64,000 bases of DNA from Alteribacillus iranensis (GTDB lineage: Bacteria > Bacillota > Bacilli > Bacillales > Marinococcaceae): the NCBI RefSeq assembly GCF_900113025.1, contig NZ_FONT01000007.1:1-64000 (forward strand), written 5' to 3'. Positions 1 to 8,777 of the stretch are shown piece after piece. Every line of letters starts with the position of its first letter. Position 1 is the first letter of the stretch. Below the pieces are notes generated by a model. The model worked only from the letters and a program-made list of their open reading frames with translations. It was not told where the DNA came from and did no database searches. The translations under genes were made by a program, and so were the position numbers.

Positions 1-50
1 GGGAGAATTTCATTTTAACTTTAACAACGAAGCTTACAGAATTGAAAAAA

Positions 51-94
51 GGGCTGTCAAAAGGTCATTTTTTATGACCTTTTGATACAGCCCC
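51..94. terminator. Strong hairpin, bidirectional terminator-like
   Basis: The arms GGGCTGTCAAAAGGTCAT and ATGACCTTTTGATACAGCCC pair almost perfectly around a T-rich loop, preceded by AAAAAA and followed by TTTCTT, so it could stop transcription both ways. The right arm shares the 16-mer CTTTTGATACAGCCCC with the end of the repeat element at 27239-27554, so it may itself derive from a mobile-element end. Confidence 0.7.
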
Positions 95-171
95 TTTCTT
101 CTATGAATTGCCTGTTTGGTGTTTCTCCTTTACGGAAAATTCTATACAATAAAGCGGAAGGAGGAAATAAA

Positions 172-1005
172 ATGAAACGAATAGTAAAAGATATCTTACT
201 GATCCTCATTGGATCATTTATATTTTCAATCGGGATTAATTACTTCGCTATTCCCAACCGTCTCTCTGAAGGCGGCGTGATTGGTATTACCATTGTTACA
301 TATTATTTATTTGGCTGGTCGCCAGGTATTGTGAACTTTATTGTCAATGCTGTGCTTCTCGGAGCCGGTTATAAGTTTTTCTCGAAACGTGTAATTTATT
401 ACACGATTGTATCTATTTTATTTACTTCTTTATTCTTACATCTTACCGTCAACTGGGCTGCCGATATTAATGATGATACCCTCTTGGCTGCTTTATTTGC
501 GGGTCTTGCTGTCGGTCTGGGGCTTGGTCTGATTTTTAGAAGTGGTGGAACATCCGGCGGATCAGCGATTCTTGCCAGGCTTGCCAATCAATACCTTGGC
601 TGGAGTATTGGCAAAGGAATGCTGATTATCGACATAGGTGTGATTGTCGGTTCTGCTTTTATTATCGGTCAAGAAAAAGCGATGTACACGCTTATCGCTG
701 TCTATGTAGGAGCAAAAGTCATTGATATCGTCGTCGAAGGGGCCAGTGAAAGGATAGCTGTTATGATTATTTCCAGTTCCCCCGAAGAAGTACTCGAAGC
801 CGTTACGAATAAAATGGCCCGGGGACTTACCGTTTTAGAAGGACGCGGCGGCTATACGAATACGAACAAAGAGGTATTATATATCGTCCTAAATAAACAA
901 GAAATTGTTCAATTAAAGAAAATTATTGAAGACATTGATCCGAGCGCTTATGTCACTATACATAATGTCCATGAAGTGTTCCGTACCGGCTATAAGGGCA
1001 AATGA
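172..1005 (+). CDS. YitT family membrane protein (DUF161/DUF2179)
   Basis: Predicted 277-residue integral membrane protein of the YitT family. The N-terminal part has about five hydrophobic segments, including the family-typical stretch with LSEGGVIGIT and SGGTSGGSAILARL. The last ~55 residues form the soluble DUF2179 domain (VLEGRGGYTNTNKEVLYIVL). The ATG at 172 is chosen because GGAGGAAATAAA precedes it; an upstream in-frame start at 82 has no ribosome binding site and would lie just after the terminator hairpin. The biochemical role of the family is not established. It stands alone, followed by small spore-type genes. Family call is firm, function unknown. Confidence 0.88.
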   Translation: MKRIVKDILLILIGSFIFSIGINYFAIPNRLSEGGVIGITIVTYYLFGWSPGIVNFIVNAVLLGAGYKFFSKRVIYYTIVSILFTSLFLHLTVNWAADINDDTLLAALFAGLAVGLGLGLIFRSGGTSGGSAILARLANQYLGWSIGKGMLIIDIGVIVGSAFIIGQEKAMYTLIAVYVGAKVIDIVVEGASERIAVMIISSSPEEVLEAVTNKMARGLTVLEGRGGYTNTNKEVLYIVLNKQEIVQLKKIIEDIDPSAYVTIHNVHEVFRTGYKGK

Positions 1006-1144
1006 TTGTCCAATGGACTCCCCCTATTAATTGAAAATTTCCTTCGTTATGTGCCCAAACTCTCCTAGTTGTAGGGGAACGCCCATATCATTTGGCCATT
1101 CATTCGCATAGAGTAATATCAAATGTGGATGGAGGTGTTCAACC

Positions 1145-1240
1145 ATGAGTGGAACGGGTCATGGATATCATAACGGTTTTGCGTTGATCGTAGTATTGTT
1201 TATTTTGCTGATTATCGTAGGATCGGCTTGGGTGTATTAA
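1145..1240 (+). CDS. YjcZ-like small sporulation protein
   Basis: A 31-codon gene encoding a short Gly/His-rich head followed by one hydrophobic helix (FALIVVLFILLIIVGSAWVY), the signature of the YjcZ/SscA group of tiny Bacillus spore proteins. A strong ribosome binding site (GGAGGTG) lies 7 bases before the ATG. Upstream, CATAGAGTA at 1107-1115 fits the -10 form CATAnnnTA used by mother-cell sigma factors, though no clear -35 is seen. The next gene encodes a paralogue with an almost identical C-terminus. Expected role is a membrane-associated spore or coat component; this is by family only. Confidence 0.8.
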   Translation: MSGTGHGYHNGFALIVVLFILLIIVGSAWVY

Positions 1241-1279
1241 CGACCTGCCAAAGCCATCAAGAGGAAAGGGGGTATTATC

Positions 1280-1375
1280 GTGGGATACGATAAAGGAGGC
1301 TATGGAATGGAAGGATTCGCGTTGATTGTCGTCCTCTTCATTCTTTTAATCATCGTAGGTGCTGCTTGGTGTTAA
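1280..1375 (+). CDS. YjcZ-like small sporulation protein, second copy
   Basis: Paralogue of the preceding gene, 31 residues from a GTG at 1280 (ribosome binding site GAGGAAAGGGGG), sharing the hydrophobic C-terminal half (FALIVVLFILLIIVGAAW) but ending in Cys. An alternative ATG at 1307 has its own good site (AAAGGAGG) and would give a 22-residue peptide, so the start is not settled. The two genes are 39 bases apart and probably co-transcribed, ending at the hairpins from 1427 to 1533. Confidence 0.75.
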   Translation: MGYDKGGYGMEGFALIVVLFILLIIVGAAWC

Positions 1376-1426
1376 TCATAAGAAAAGGATAAGCGCTCTT
1401 CTAGTGAGTGGGAAGTGCTGAAAGTT

Positions 1427-1461
1427 AACTGCCAGCAGCCGCTTTTTGGCTTCTGGCAGTT
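1427..1461 (+). terminator. Hairpin after YjcZ-like genes
   Basis: AACTGCCAG (1427-1435) pairs with CTGGCAGTT (1453-1461), with an inner AGCC/GGCT stem. There is no T tail, so it may be a structured RNA end rather than a classical terminator. Confidence 0.4.
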
Positions 1462-1480
1462 GAATAAAGCAACTTGGAGC

Positions 1481-1745
1481 GGGCGCAGAAGCTAGACAAA
1501 GACTGAACGGGCACTGATGCCCGCTCAGTCTTTTATGTTCAGAGATAAGAAAGCATTCATGGAGTGATGTCTAGCTCCAGCGCCCAGACGCTCTGGAGGC
1601 CCACAGTTGAATGATCTTTTGCCAAAAACGCAAACGTCCTGTTTGCAACGCAGAAGTCATTACATCGTGTACAAGCTAACGCAAAAATCAACGCATCCTG
1701 CGTAAGCCAGCGCAGAATTCAGCACGTCCTGTGCAAGCCAGGGCA
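1481..1745. repeat. Bacillaceae-type intergenic repeat block
   Basis: GGGCGCAGAAGCTAGAC (1481-1497) is a near-perfect inverted copy of GTCTAGCTCCAGCGCCC (1569-1585). From about 1620 to 1745 follow four degenerate units of roughly 30 bp, each built around a small dyad such as GCAAACGTCCTGTTTGC, CGCATCCTGCG and GCACGTCCTGTGC, separated by AAC/AGCCAGCGCAGAA-like spacers. No open frame is convincing here. Similar GTCTAGCTCCAGCGCC repeats are, from memory, scattered in Bacillaceae genomes. This block fills the gap between the YjcZ-like genes and the Tad operon. Confidence 0.6.
1498..1533. terminator. Rho-independent terminator
   Basis: AAAGACTGAACGGGCA pairs with TGCCCGCTCAGTCTTT with one mismatch and runs straight into TTTT. 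It can terminate the YjcZ-like pair on the plus strand. It is enclosed by the longer inverted repeat 1481-1497/1569-1585. Confidence 0.75.
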
Positions 1746-1788
1746 CTTGCGCTTATCTTGTCGCACGTGCTTCATTTCCTTTCGCTTC

Positions 1789-2700
1789 TTAAAATGCTTC
1801 CATAAATTGAAGAATCGCTGGCCCAAGAACTACTATAAAGATCGTTGGAAAGATAAATAGAACTAATGGAAAAAGCATTTTTATCGGTGCTTGCATCGCC
1901 GCTTCCTCCGCTCGTTGTCTTCGTTTGTTTCTCACATCTTCCGCTTGAACTTTTAGAACGCTCACTATTCCTATGCCTAACTTCTCCGCTTGGACCACAT
2001 TATAAATAAAAGCATTCAGTTCATCAAAAGAGAGTCTCTCAGAAATTCCTTGCAGTGCTTCTTTTCGTGTTCGACCTAATCGTAACTCATCAAGACAAAC
2101 ACGGAACTCATCGGAAAGAATACCATGTCTGCGCGACACTACCTTACTTAACGCTGCGTCAAATCCAAGGCCCGCTTCTAAACTTATCGTTAACAGATCG
2201 AGGGTATCCGGTAATTCTCTTAAAGCTTGATGTACCCTGTTTTTGATCTTCATGTTTATATAGTATCGAGGCATGAAGAGTCCAAAGATAGCAGCACAAA
2301 ACGTGATGAAAAAAGTCACAAAGACAGATTGGCCTACTAATATTGACAATACAACCGTTAAGACCGGAAGTCCAATAAGTAAACCAAACTGGAATAATTG
2401 GAACTCAACTGAACTCCAACTAAAAGGTCGACCAGCCTGTTGTAATTTTCGTTCCAACTGTGATGTACGTTCTCGGCTTATCCGTCTTTGGTACGTTCGT
2501 TTAAATTTTTTCCATCCCGGCTCGATCACCCGTTGAAAAAAAGTGAAGTCTTCCTCCATTTCATCTGAGGAAACCCGGGAAGAATGAAAATACGTATCTA
2601 TCCTTCTTTGGATGACGTATTGTTTGTCATATCGGTAAGCAAAAAAAATGTAAAAGCAGAGACTAATAAAGAGAAAAAAACTCATCGTCACAATAAACAT
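1789..2700 (-). CDS. tadC: TadC, type II secretion F family platform protein
   Basis: 303-residue inner-membrane platform protein of the Tad pilus machine. It has an N-terminal anchor, a central pair of membrane helices and a T2SSF domain over about residues 160-285 (DTLDLLTISLEAGLGFDAAL), then a C-terminal membrane helix. It works with TadB as the membrane base on which the CpaF ATPase acts to assemble Flp pilin. It is the last gene of the operon, starting 4 bases after tadB ends. The usual length for TadC is about 300, so it is intact. No clear terminator follows; the repeat block at 1481-1745 lies downstream. Confidence 0.9.
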   Translation of the reverse strand: MFIVTMSFFLFISLCFYIFFAYRYDKQYVIQRRIDTYFHSSRVSSDEMEEDFTFFQRVIEPGWKKFKRTYQRRISRERTSQLERKLQQAGRPFSWSSVEFQLFQFGLLIGLPVLTVVLSILVGQSVFVTFFITFCAAIFGLFMPRYYINMKIKNRVHQALRELPDTLDLLTISLEAGLGFDAALSKVVSRRHGILSDEFRVCLDELRLGRTRKEALQGISERLSFDELNAFIYNVVQAEKLGIGIVSVLKVQAEDVRNKRRQRAEEAAMQAPIKMLFPLVLFIFPTIFIVVLGPAILQFMEAF

Positions 2701-2704
2701 TCTT

Positions 2705-3646
2705 TCACACCTCGATTGTTGTTATCTTACGAATAAACACAAAACCGAGAATAGCTCCCATTCCAGCTGCTATTATCATAAAACGTCCGATCGGGTGAGT
2801 GAATAACGTTGAGATATATTCTGGATTCATTAAATATATAACGATCCCAAGACCGATGGGAAGCAGGCTAATGATGATTCCTGATAATCTCCCTTGCGCC
2901 GTCAATGTTTTTACTTGATTAGCTATTTTTTCTCTCTCTCGAGTCGTTTCAATGATCTTATCCAGAAGATATGCCAAATTCCCTCCTACCTGTCGTTGAA
3001 TTAATATTGCTTCTGTTAACAGCTCAAGATCTTCACTAGGCATTCTGTCTTTCCAAGCCCGTAACGCATCCTCCATGCTGCTTCCGTACTGCATTTCCTT
3101 TAGTACAAGTTCTACTTCTTCTTTAATAGGCGAGTAAGACTCTTCTGATACCATTTTTAAAGCTTGTGGAAAGCTATAACCAGCTCTTAATGATCCAGTA
3201 ATGGTAATTAACATATCAGGAAGCATATCGTTAAACTGTTGTATTCGCTTATTTCTTTTCCGTTGAAGCCATATTTTTGGGATGATGTAACCGATGACAG
3301 CTCCAATTATTGCAGCTCCTACTCTTTGAAAAACAAGATAAAAAATACCTGCCATAATAAGAAGAGAAAAGAGCTGAAAGACAACAAACTCTTCTGGTTT
3401 AATGGGCAATCCTGCTTGAGCGATTTGTTGATTTAACTGATCATTCCGTTTTGATGGCTTTCTATTACGAATCAGAAGCAATTTAAGTTTCTCATTATAA
3501 TTCTTAATGATATCTTTGAAGGTGAAAGTTGGAAACGTACTCCGCTTCATCTTCGTATCTTCATTAGACTTATAGACCATTGCATCTATGGACAGCACAA
3601 TAAGAAACAAAGTGATAAAGATAGAAAGTGCCAACAATACCTTCAT
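2705..3646 (-). CDS. tadB: TadB, type II secretion F family platform protein
   Basis: 313-residue platform protein paired with TadC. N-terminal membrane helix (residues 1-22), two central helices (about 90-130), a T2SSF domain (about 145-270, with LPDMLITITGSLRAGYSFPQ) and C-terminal membrane helices. The start overlaps the end of cpaF by 4 bases, a sign of translational coupling. Gene order cpaF-tadB-tadC is the conserved core of Tad loci, which supports the assignment over an ordinary type II secretion or type IV pilus PilC. Confidence 0.92.
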   Translation of the reverse strand: MKVLLALSIFITLFLIVLSIDAMVYKSNEDTKMKRSTFPTFTFKDIIKNYNEKLKLLLIRNRKPSKRNDQLNQQIAQAGLPIKPEEFVVFQLFSLLIMAGIFYLVFQRVGAAIIGAVIGYIIPKIWLQRKRNKRIQQFNDMLPDMLITITGSLRAGYSFPQALKMVSEESYSPIKEEVELVLKEMQYGSSMEDALRAWKDRMPSEDLELLTEAILIQRQVGGNLAYLLDKIIETTREREKIANQVKTLTAQGRLSGIIISLLPIGLGIVIYLMNPEYISTLFTHPIGRFMIIAAGMGAILGFVFIRKITTIEV

Positions 3647-5070
3647 TCAATATCCTCCTGTTCAGTAAAAATAGAAGGTGGTAAATGAATACCAGCCTGA
3701 TCAAAACGATCATAAAATTTTGGACGGACACCGGTTGGTACTAGTTTTCCTTTAATTTTCCCGTTACTGTCCACTCCCATTTGACGGAAAGTAAAAATGT
3801 CTTGTAAGACGATGATATCCCCTTCGAGTCCTTGTACTTCAGTAATATTTGTTATCCGGCGAGAACCATCCCTCAGCCTGGCTTGATGGATAATAAGATG
3901 CAGAGCGCCGGCAATTTGTTCTCTGATAGCCTTGATAGGCAGTTCCATTCCAGCCATGAGAACCATCGTTTCCAAGCGTGATATCATATCACGAGGACTG
4001 TTCGCGTGCCCGGTAGCCAGAGAACCATCATGTCCTGTATTCATTGCTTGAAGCATGTCTAACGCTTCCCCGCTTCGTACTTCTCCAATCACAATACGAT
4101 CGGGCCTCATTCGAAGCGAGTTTCTTACTAAATCACGGATCGTAACTGCGCCTTTTCCCTCAATATTCGGTGGACGTGTTTCTAATGACACAACATGCTC
4201 CTGCCCAAGTTGAAGTTCCGCGGCGTCCTCTATTGTAACAATCCGGTCTTCGTTAGATATAAAATTAGACAACACATTCAAAGTAGTAGTCTTCCCAGAC
4301 CCTGTTCCGCCGCTCACAAAAATATTTAAGTGGGCTTGGACACACGCTTCTATAAAAAGAGCCATTTCTTTCGTCAAAGAACCGAAACGGATGAGATCAT
4401 CAATTGTTAATGGGTCTTTAGAAAATTTTCTTATTGTTATGGTGGGACCACCTAACGCGAGAGGAGGAATAATCGCATTAACACGAGATCCATCTCGCAA
4501 ACGGGCATCCACCATAGGACTACTTTCATCAATCCGCCTTCCGAGAGGCGCTACAATTTTCTCGAGAACTTGCATAACATGATCGTTATCTCGAAAGGTA
4601 ACATCGGTTCGAGTCAATCTGCCCTTTCGCTCGACATAAACTTGATTCGGACCGTTCACCATTACTTCCGATACATCTTCGTCAAGAAGTAACGGATTGA
4701 TCGGACCATATCCTGTTAAATCATTCGTAATTTCTTCTATTAGAGCAGAGCGGTTACGAATTGGAGGGAGATCCTCATTTTCACTAATAATTTCATCAAT
4801 GATAGGATCTAAATCGGGTACGATATCCTCTATCTCATCTTCTTTACGTTCCCGAAGGATATACTTAAAAACTAAGTTTTTCACTTCCGCATTTTCATAA
4901 ACCGAATAAGTAGCAGTCGGAGTACTTCTAGGAGGAGAATGAACTGGTGTTTCGGTTTCCTGCCCCTTGCTTTCTTGTTGATTGGGTTCGGGAATTTCCC
5001 CTTCCGATTGAGGATTTTCATGAGATCGACCTGATGACTTTGCTGATTGTATTCTATCTAGTAACCCCAA
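3643..5070 (-). CDS. cpaF: CpaF/TadA pilus assembly ATPase
   Basis: 475-residue secretion ATPase that powers Flp pilus assembly. The first ~60 residues are polar and disordered. The N-terminal domain follows, then the RecA-like motor with Walker A GGTGSGKT (about 254-261), an Asp box ([12 protein letters not shown]), Walker B/His box ([19 protein letters not shown]) and [14 protein letters not shown]. Length and motifs match CpaF. The start is TTG at 5070, set by GAGGAGGG 6 bases upstream. It follows cpaE by 15 bases and overlaps tadB by 4. Confidence 0.94.
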   Translation of the reverse strand: MGLLDRIQSAKSSGRSHENPQSEGEIPEPNQQESKGQETETPVHSPPRSTPTATYSVYENAEVKNLVFKYILRERKEDEIEDIVPDLDPIIDEIISENEDLPPIRNRSALIEEITNDLTGYGPINPLLLDEDVSEVMVNGPNQVYVERKGRLTRTDVTFRDNDHVMQVLEKIVAPLGRRIDESSPMVDARLRDGSRVNAIIPPLALGGPTITIRKFSKDPLTIDDLIRFGSLTKEMALFIEACVQAHLNIFVSGGTGSGKTTTLNVLSNFISNEDRIVTIEDAAELQLGQEHVVSLETRPPNIEGKGAVTIRDLVRNSLRMRPDRIVIGEVRSGEALDMLQAMNTGHDGSLATGHANSPRDMISRLETMVLMAGMELPIKAIREQIAGALHLIIHQARLRDGSRRITNITEVQGLEGDIIVLQDIFTFRQMGVDSNGKIKGKLVPTGVRPKFYDRFDQAGIHLPPSIFTEQEDIE

Positions 5071-5085
5071 TGAATTCCCTCCTCT

Positions 5086-5868
5086 CTATTTTTTCCAGGG
5101 ACGCAGCGTTTTTTGAAGCAATCTTTTCCTTGTATTTGTTCGATATTTCTGCTCATATGGAAAGAGGGTATCGACCATATGAAACATAGCTTTTGATATT
5201 TCCAGCTTTGGCCGCTCTGTAACAAACGGGATGCCAGTCTCTAACGAGTAAGAAACGTGCTTATAGTCATTGGATAAATAGAATAGTTGGTTTGTATCAA
5301 GCATTTCATTCAATTCATTCGCTCGTATACTGCCTAGCGAAGTTGAACGATTTACTATGATACTTGCTTTACTTTTCATGTTAAGTTTTTCTAATGTTTC
5401 GAGCATTAATTTCGTGTTTTTCAATGCAGCCATACCGTTTGATGTTACGATGAGAAGCTGATCAGAGAGTTCCATAATCGACAAACTCCGTTCGCTAAAG
5501 CCTGGCATCGTGTCGACGAGCACATAATCACTATTAGCCTTCATTTCATTTAAAATACTAGATAAATCGTTTTCCGTAATATAATCGGCTTCTTCCGGTC
5601 TTTCCGGTGCTGCTAATATCTCCACTCCGCTTACATGTCTTTCATAGAAATCAGAGACATTTTTGCCGTCATCTCTTGTTACCACATCAGTAATGGTATT
5701 CGCAGGAACAACGTCCATAGCCATACATAAATCTCCAAACTGTAAATCACCATCTAAAGCCGCTACCTTGTTGCCTCGCGAGGCTAATATCACACTTATA
5801 TTGACCGTTATCATCGTACGCCCCGTTCCCCCTGTGGCACTACAAACGGCTATTAATTCACCTGGCAT
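5086..5868 (-). CDS. cpaE: CpaE/TadZ-type ATPase, degenerate Walker A
   Basis: 260-residue ParA/MinD-like protein, in Tad systems the factor that localises the pilus machine at its cell site. The deviant P-loop is CSATGGTGRTM (residues 9-19): the signature first lysine is Thr12 and the second is Arg17, so nucleotide hydrolysis may be weak or lost. The Walker B region reads DYVLVDTMPG. There is no N-terminal receiver domain, unlike many proteobacterial CpaE proteins. The ATG has a strong site (AAAGGAGGGAGAGG). It lies between cpaB (21-base gap) and cpaF (15-base gap). Confidence 0.85.
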   Translation of the reverse strand: MPGELIAVCSATGGTGRTMITVNISVILASRGNKVAALDGDLQFGDLCMAMDVVPANTITDVVTRDDGKNVSDFYERHVSGVEILAAPERPEEADYITENDLSSILNEMKANSDYVLVDTMPGFSERSLSIMELSDQLLIVTSNGMAALKNTKLMLETLEKLNMKSKASIIVNRSTSLGSIRANELNEMLDTNQLFYLSNDYKHVSYSLETGIPFVTERPKLEISKAMFHMVDTLFPYEQKYRTNTRKRLLQKTLRPWKK

Positions 5869-5889
5869 CCTCTCCCTCCTTTCTTATTC

Positions 5890-6975
5890 TTACAATGGCT
5901 CCTCTAACTCGATAATTCGGCTGCTAATCCAGCCCCGATTGCCATTTCCATATTCCACGTGGAGCCATGATCTGTCGTCTTCATCTTTTTCCATTTCATT
6001 TGTGTAATATAATGGGGTCCCTCCATCTACTACGCTCATAATGGTTGCATTCAAGCTCGGATTCTCGCGAATATTTGCCCTATACGTGTATGGAACAAAA
6101 TAGAGGGAAGTGTTTGCCTCATCTCTATCCTCCTCTTCATCAGGTGAACCCTCCATCGATGTTTCTTCCGTTGAATTTTCTTCTGGGACGTCATTATCTT
6201 CTGAAGAATTATTTTCTTCTTCCGGAGAAGGTGTCAAATATGAATCCATAATCGGATCTTCCGGAATTTCTGGAATATGGTTCTCCTCTTCGTCTATATC
6301 CCGTTTACTATGTAAGGCAAGCTGTAAGTTCCCAGTTTCACTGCTATTAACAACAGTTACTGCTTGATCAATTGTTAATTCAAGTGTTACGGACTGATAC
6401 TCTTCTGTGACTTCTTCTCCCTCTTCGTTCGTGACGGTTTCTGTCATTCTTTCTCCAACTGATAAGATCGGTACACCGCTTAAAAGCAGCTCACTCGTAT
6501 ACAGATCAGGGTCAATTTCAGAAGGCCTGCTTAAAATGACGTCGACATAATCACCAGGTTCGATTAAGTTTGAAACAGAGCGAACATAATCCACTCCAAT
6601 CGAAACTGCTCTCATCCCTTCATTAATCCGCTCTGATATAAAGGAAGATTCTTCTTCCCGTCTTATATGATGATCGAGAATGACCTCTTCTTGTGCTATG
6701 TAGGAAGACGTAAATTGTCCGATCACTGCCTCTAAATCTTGCACGGCATTGGGATGAACTTGCGATTCAGGTAATTCTCTTACTTCTATTAGCTCTTCCG
6801 TGAACTCTGCATTTTCTTCTATCGGTTCTGCAGCGACAATGACTTCTATCGTTGGTTCCTCTACCTCTGTTTCTGTTGGCTCGGCAGGACCAAACCGGTT
6901 AATAAAGAAGAAAAAGAGAAGTGTGGTCAATAAACCGGCGATTCCTGCATATATCACTAATTTCTTTGGTCTCAT
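5890..6975 (-). CDS. cpaB: CpaB with C-terminal SH3b domain
   Basis: 361-residue Flp pilus assembly protein CpaB. One membrane helix (residues 7-25), SAF domain and CpaB/RcpC domain (about 45-225, with GDYVDVILSRPSEIDP), a highly acidic Ser/Asn/Glu linker (about 228-292), then an SH3b domain (about 296-358: RANIRENPSLNATIM and WLHVEYGNGNRGWISS). In diderm Tad systems CpaB meets the outer-membrane secretin; there is none here, and the SH3b tail suggests contact with peptidoglycan instead (inference). The ATG at 6975 is chosen over a longer frame because that would run into tadG; the gap is then 14 bases. Confidence 0.88.
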   Translation of the reverse strand: MRPKKLVIYAGIAGLLTTLLFFFFINRFGPAEPTETEVEEPTIEVIVAAEPIEENAEFTEELIEVRELPESQVHPNAVQDLEAVIGQFTSSYIAQEEVILDHHIRREEESSFISERINEGMRAVSIGVDYVRSVSNLIEPGDYVDVILSRPSEIDPDLYTSELLLSGVPILSVGERMTETVTNEEGEEVTEEYQSVTLELTIDQAVTVVNSSETGNLQLALHSKRDIDEEENHIPEIPEDPIMDSYLTPSPEEENNSSEDNDVPEENSTEETSMEGSPDEEEDRDEANTSLYFVPYTYRANIRENPSLNATIMSVVDGGTPLYYTNEMEKDEDDRSWLHVEYGNGNRGWISSRIIELEEPL

Positions 6976-6989
6976 CGTTCCCCCACCCC

Positions 6990-7892
6990 TTAATAGGTTA
7001 ATCTCGCCGAATACGCTCCACGATCTGCCGCGCCGCCAGTGACCGCCCCAGAGCCTACCCATTTAATAAATTTCCCCCTTACAGAATCATCCTTTCTGTC
7101 CATTTGTTCTAGGAGATAAAAGTACGCAAATCCTCTCACTTCTACTTCCCGATAATTTGTCTGATTTCCAATTGGACGAAAGACTACAACAGTAACGATT
7201 CTGTCACAGTCTCTATCATACATCCCACAATTATCATTCATTCGATAATTCACACCATCTCTTGTTGGTCCTGAAATATTACCCGTTTGTGTTCGGACAA
7301 CATCTCCGACACGCAATGTTTCTTGAAAGCCCTCCCGCAGTGTCTCTTCGTAAACTCTTGCTCCTGGTCCTTCTAGTGCCAGAATACCGAAGTTACCTCC
7401 TGTAGCATCGCCAGAATCTACTTTCAAGCTATATGTTTCTCCATAATTTAATGTTGTCGTCTCTCGAATACCAAACGGGACAGCTCCCGTTGTTTCACTG
7501 ATTACTCCTAATTCTGCGGTCGCGTCTGAACGAACGTCCACCATTTCTATTCCGAACAGACTGGAGAAAAACAGAGGAACATTTTTTTCAAGGTTGACTG
7601 TCAAAGATTCTTCCATCGTAATTTGTAATTCGCCAAGGCTTCCTATTTCTTCGTGAGCTTCGAGCACTTCATTGACCACTTCTCTTACATCACCTTCTGA
7701 GTGTGTCAATTCTTGTGAACCTGAAAGAGCTGCTGCGTTAGCCGTCTTCTGCAAGTGACTTTTCGTCACATATAAATGGCCTCCATCTATGACCACACCT
7801 AAAAAAGTAATTGCTATCATGAGAGCGAACGCCATCAAGATGATCGCGTTTCCTCGTTCTTCTCTGTGTAATTTCCATTTTTGTCGTCTCAT
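6990..7892 (-). CDS. TadG-like pilus assembly protein
   Basis: 300-residue protein with the TadE/TadG-type N-terminus: a short basic head, ERGNAI, then one hydrophobic helix (about residues 14-37) and the typical ATANAAALSGSQ-like segment (LQKTANAAALSGSQEL). The remaining ~250 residues are extracellular, with two cysteines close together (NDNCGMYDRDC) that could form a disulphide. Such proteins are minor pseudopilin-like parts of Tad machines. It starts 7 bases after tadE ends. Confidence 0.85.
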   Translation of the reverse strand: MRRQKWKLHREERGNAIILMAFALMIAITFLGVVIDGGHLYVTKSHLQKTANAAALSGSQELTHSEGDVREVVNEVLEAHEEIGSLGELQITMEESLTVNLEKNVPLFFSSLFGIEMVDVRSDATAELGVISETTGAVPFGIRETTTLNYGETYSLKVDSGDATGGNFGILALEGPGARVYEETLREGFQETLRVGDVVRTQTGNISGPTRDGVNYRMNDNCGMYDRDCDRIVTVVVFRPIGNQTNYREVEVRGFAYFYLLEQMDRKDDSVRGKFIKWVGSGAVTGGAADRGAYSARLTY

Positions 7893-7899
7893 TTTTCAT

Positions 7900-8271
7900 T
7901 CACTCCACCCGAATGGTCGAGCTCGTTTCAATCGTGTATGGAATGGAATATTCCCCTAGTAACGTAAGTAAGTCAGCTGGGTAAGCGACGTGCACCGTAA
8001 TGTAGTCTCCTGGATCCCTTCTCGAAGGGGTAATGGTAATCGTTAATGCCGAGGAATCCCCTGCATTAAAATGCTCTCTTATGTATGTACGAATGGTCGT
8101 ATCGCTCTCTCCAAATCCACCGAGTCTGACCGCTTCTTGTGTGATAAGCTCAAGTTGCTGCTGTGTATAAAGCACTCTTCCAAAATCAACGATGCCAACA
8201 ATTAACAGTAAAATTAACGGTAGAACGAGTGCAAATTCTACGAGTGACTGACCGTCCTCTCTTTTTCTCAC
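7900..8271 (-). CDS. tadE: TadE family pseudopilin
   Basis: 123-residue minor pseudopilin. The N-terminus RKREDGQSLVEFALVLPLIL is the TadE signature: a short basic leader, the acidic Glu within the hydrophobic start, then one membrane helix. The prepilin peptidase encoded just upstream is the expected processing enzyme. The start is GTG, overlapping the stop of the peptidase gene by 4 bases, with AAGGAGTG upstream. Confidence 0.88.
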   Translation of the reverse strand: MRKREDGQSLVEFALVLPLILLLIVGIVDFGRVLYTQQQLELITQEAVRLGGFGESDTTIRTYIREHFNAGDSSALTITITPSRRDPGDYITVHVAYPADLLTLLGEYSIPYTIETSSTIRVE

Positions 8272-8750
8272 AAGAACAGCACTCCTTCGGTAAATAAGCT
8301 AATTACTGCCCCGGCAGCTATGGCAACACCATATGGAAAGGTTGTCTTTTTTTCTCTTCCTACTATCGACCCGCCACTAAGAAACCCTGTCATCATCTTG
8401 GTGGCGCCTCGACGATAAAGAATAATACCAGCTGCCATCACTGCTCCTATCAAAGCTGTAAATACAAACGTCTGAAAGACAAATGCAGGTCCTGTCAGCG
8501 CTCCGACCGCTGCTAATAATTTCACATCTCCCGCGCCCATACCACCAAGCATATAAGGAATAAACAGAAGTCCTAATCCAAGCAAGAGGCCGAGAAAAGA
8601 TTGCCAAAGCCCTTCCCAGCCGGCGGTAGCAATATGATAGATAAATCCAAATATAGCGGCTGGGAACAGGATTTTGTTATAAATTTTTCCCGTTTTAATA
8701 TCTGTTACGACGGATATCGTTAGTAGAATAATTAATACAATTGTATTCAT
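8268..8750 (-). CDS. cpaA: TadV/CpaA prepilin peptidase (A24)
   Basis: 160-residue membrane aspartyl peptidase that cleaves Flp prepilin and the TadE-like pseudopilins. Both catalytic aspartates are visible: TDIKTGKIYN near residue 20 and the GxGD motif in GMGAGDVKLLA near residue 73-80. About five membrane helices, no N-terminal methylase domain, as usual for the short Tad-type enzymes. The ATG at 8750 follows GAGGGGTGGGGG; a GTG 9 bases earlier is possible but sits inside that site. Confidence 0.9.
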   Translation of the reverse strand: MNTIVLIILLTISVVTDIKTGKIYNKILFPAAIFGFIYHIATAGWEGLWQSFLGLLLGLGLLFIPYMLGGMGAGDVKLLAAVGALTGPAFVFQTFVFTALIGAVMAAGIILYRRGATKMMTGFLSGGSIVGREKKTTFPYGVAIAAGAVISLFTEGVLFL

Positions 8751-8777
8751 CTCCCCCACCCCTCGTTAATTCAATTT

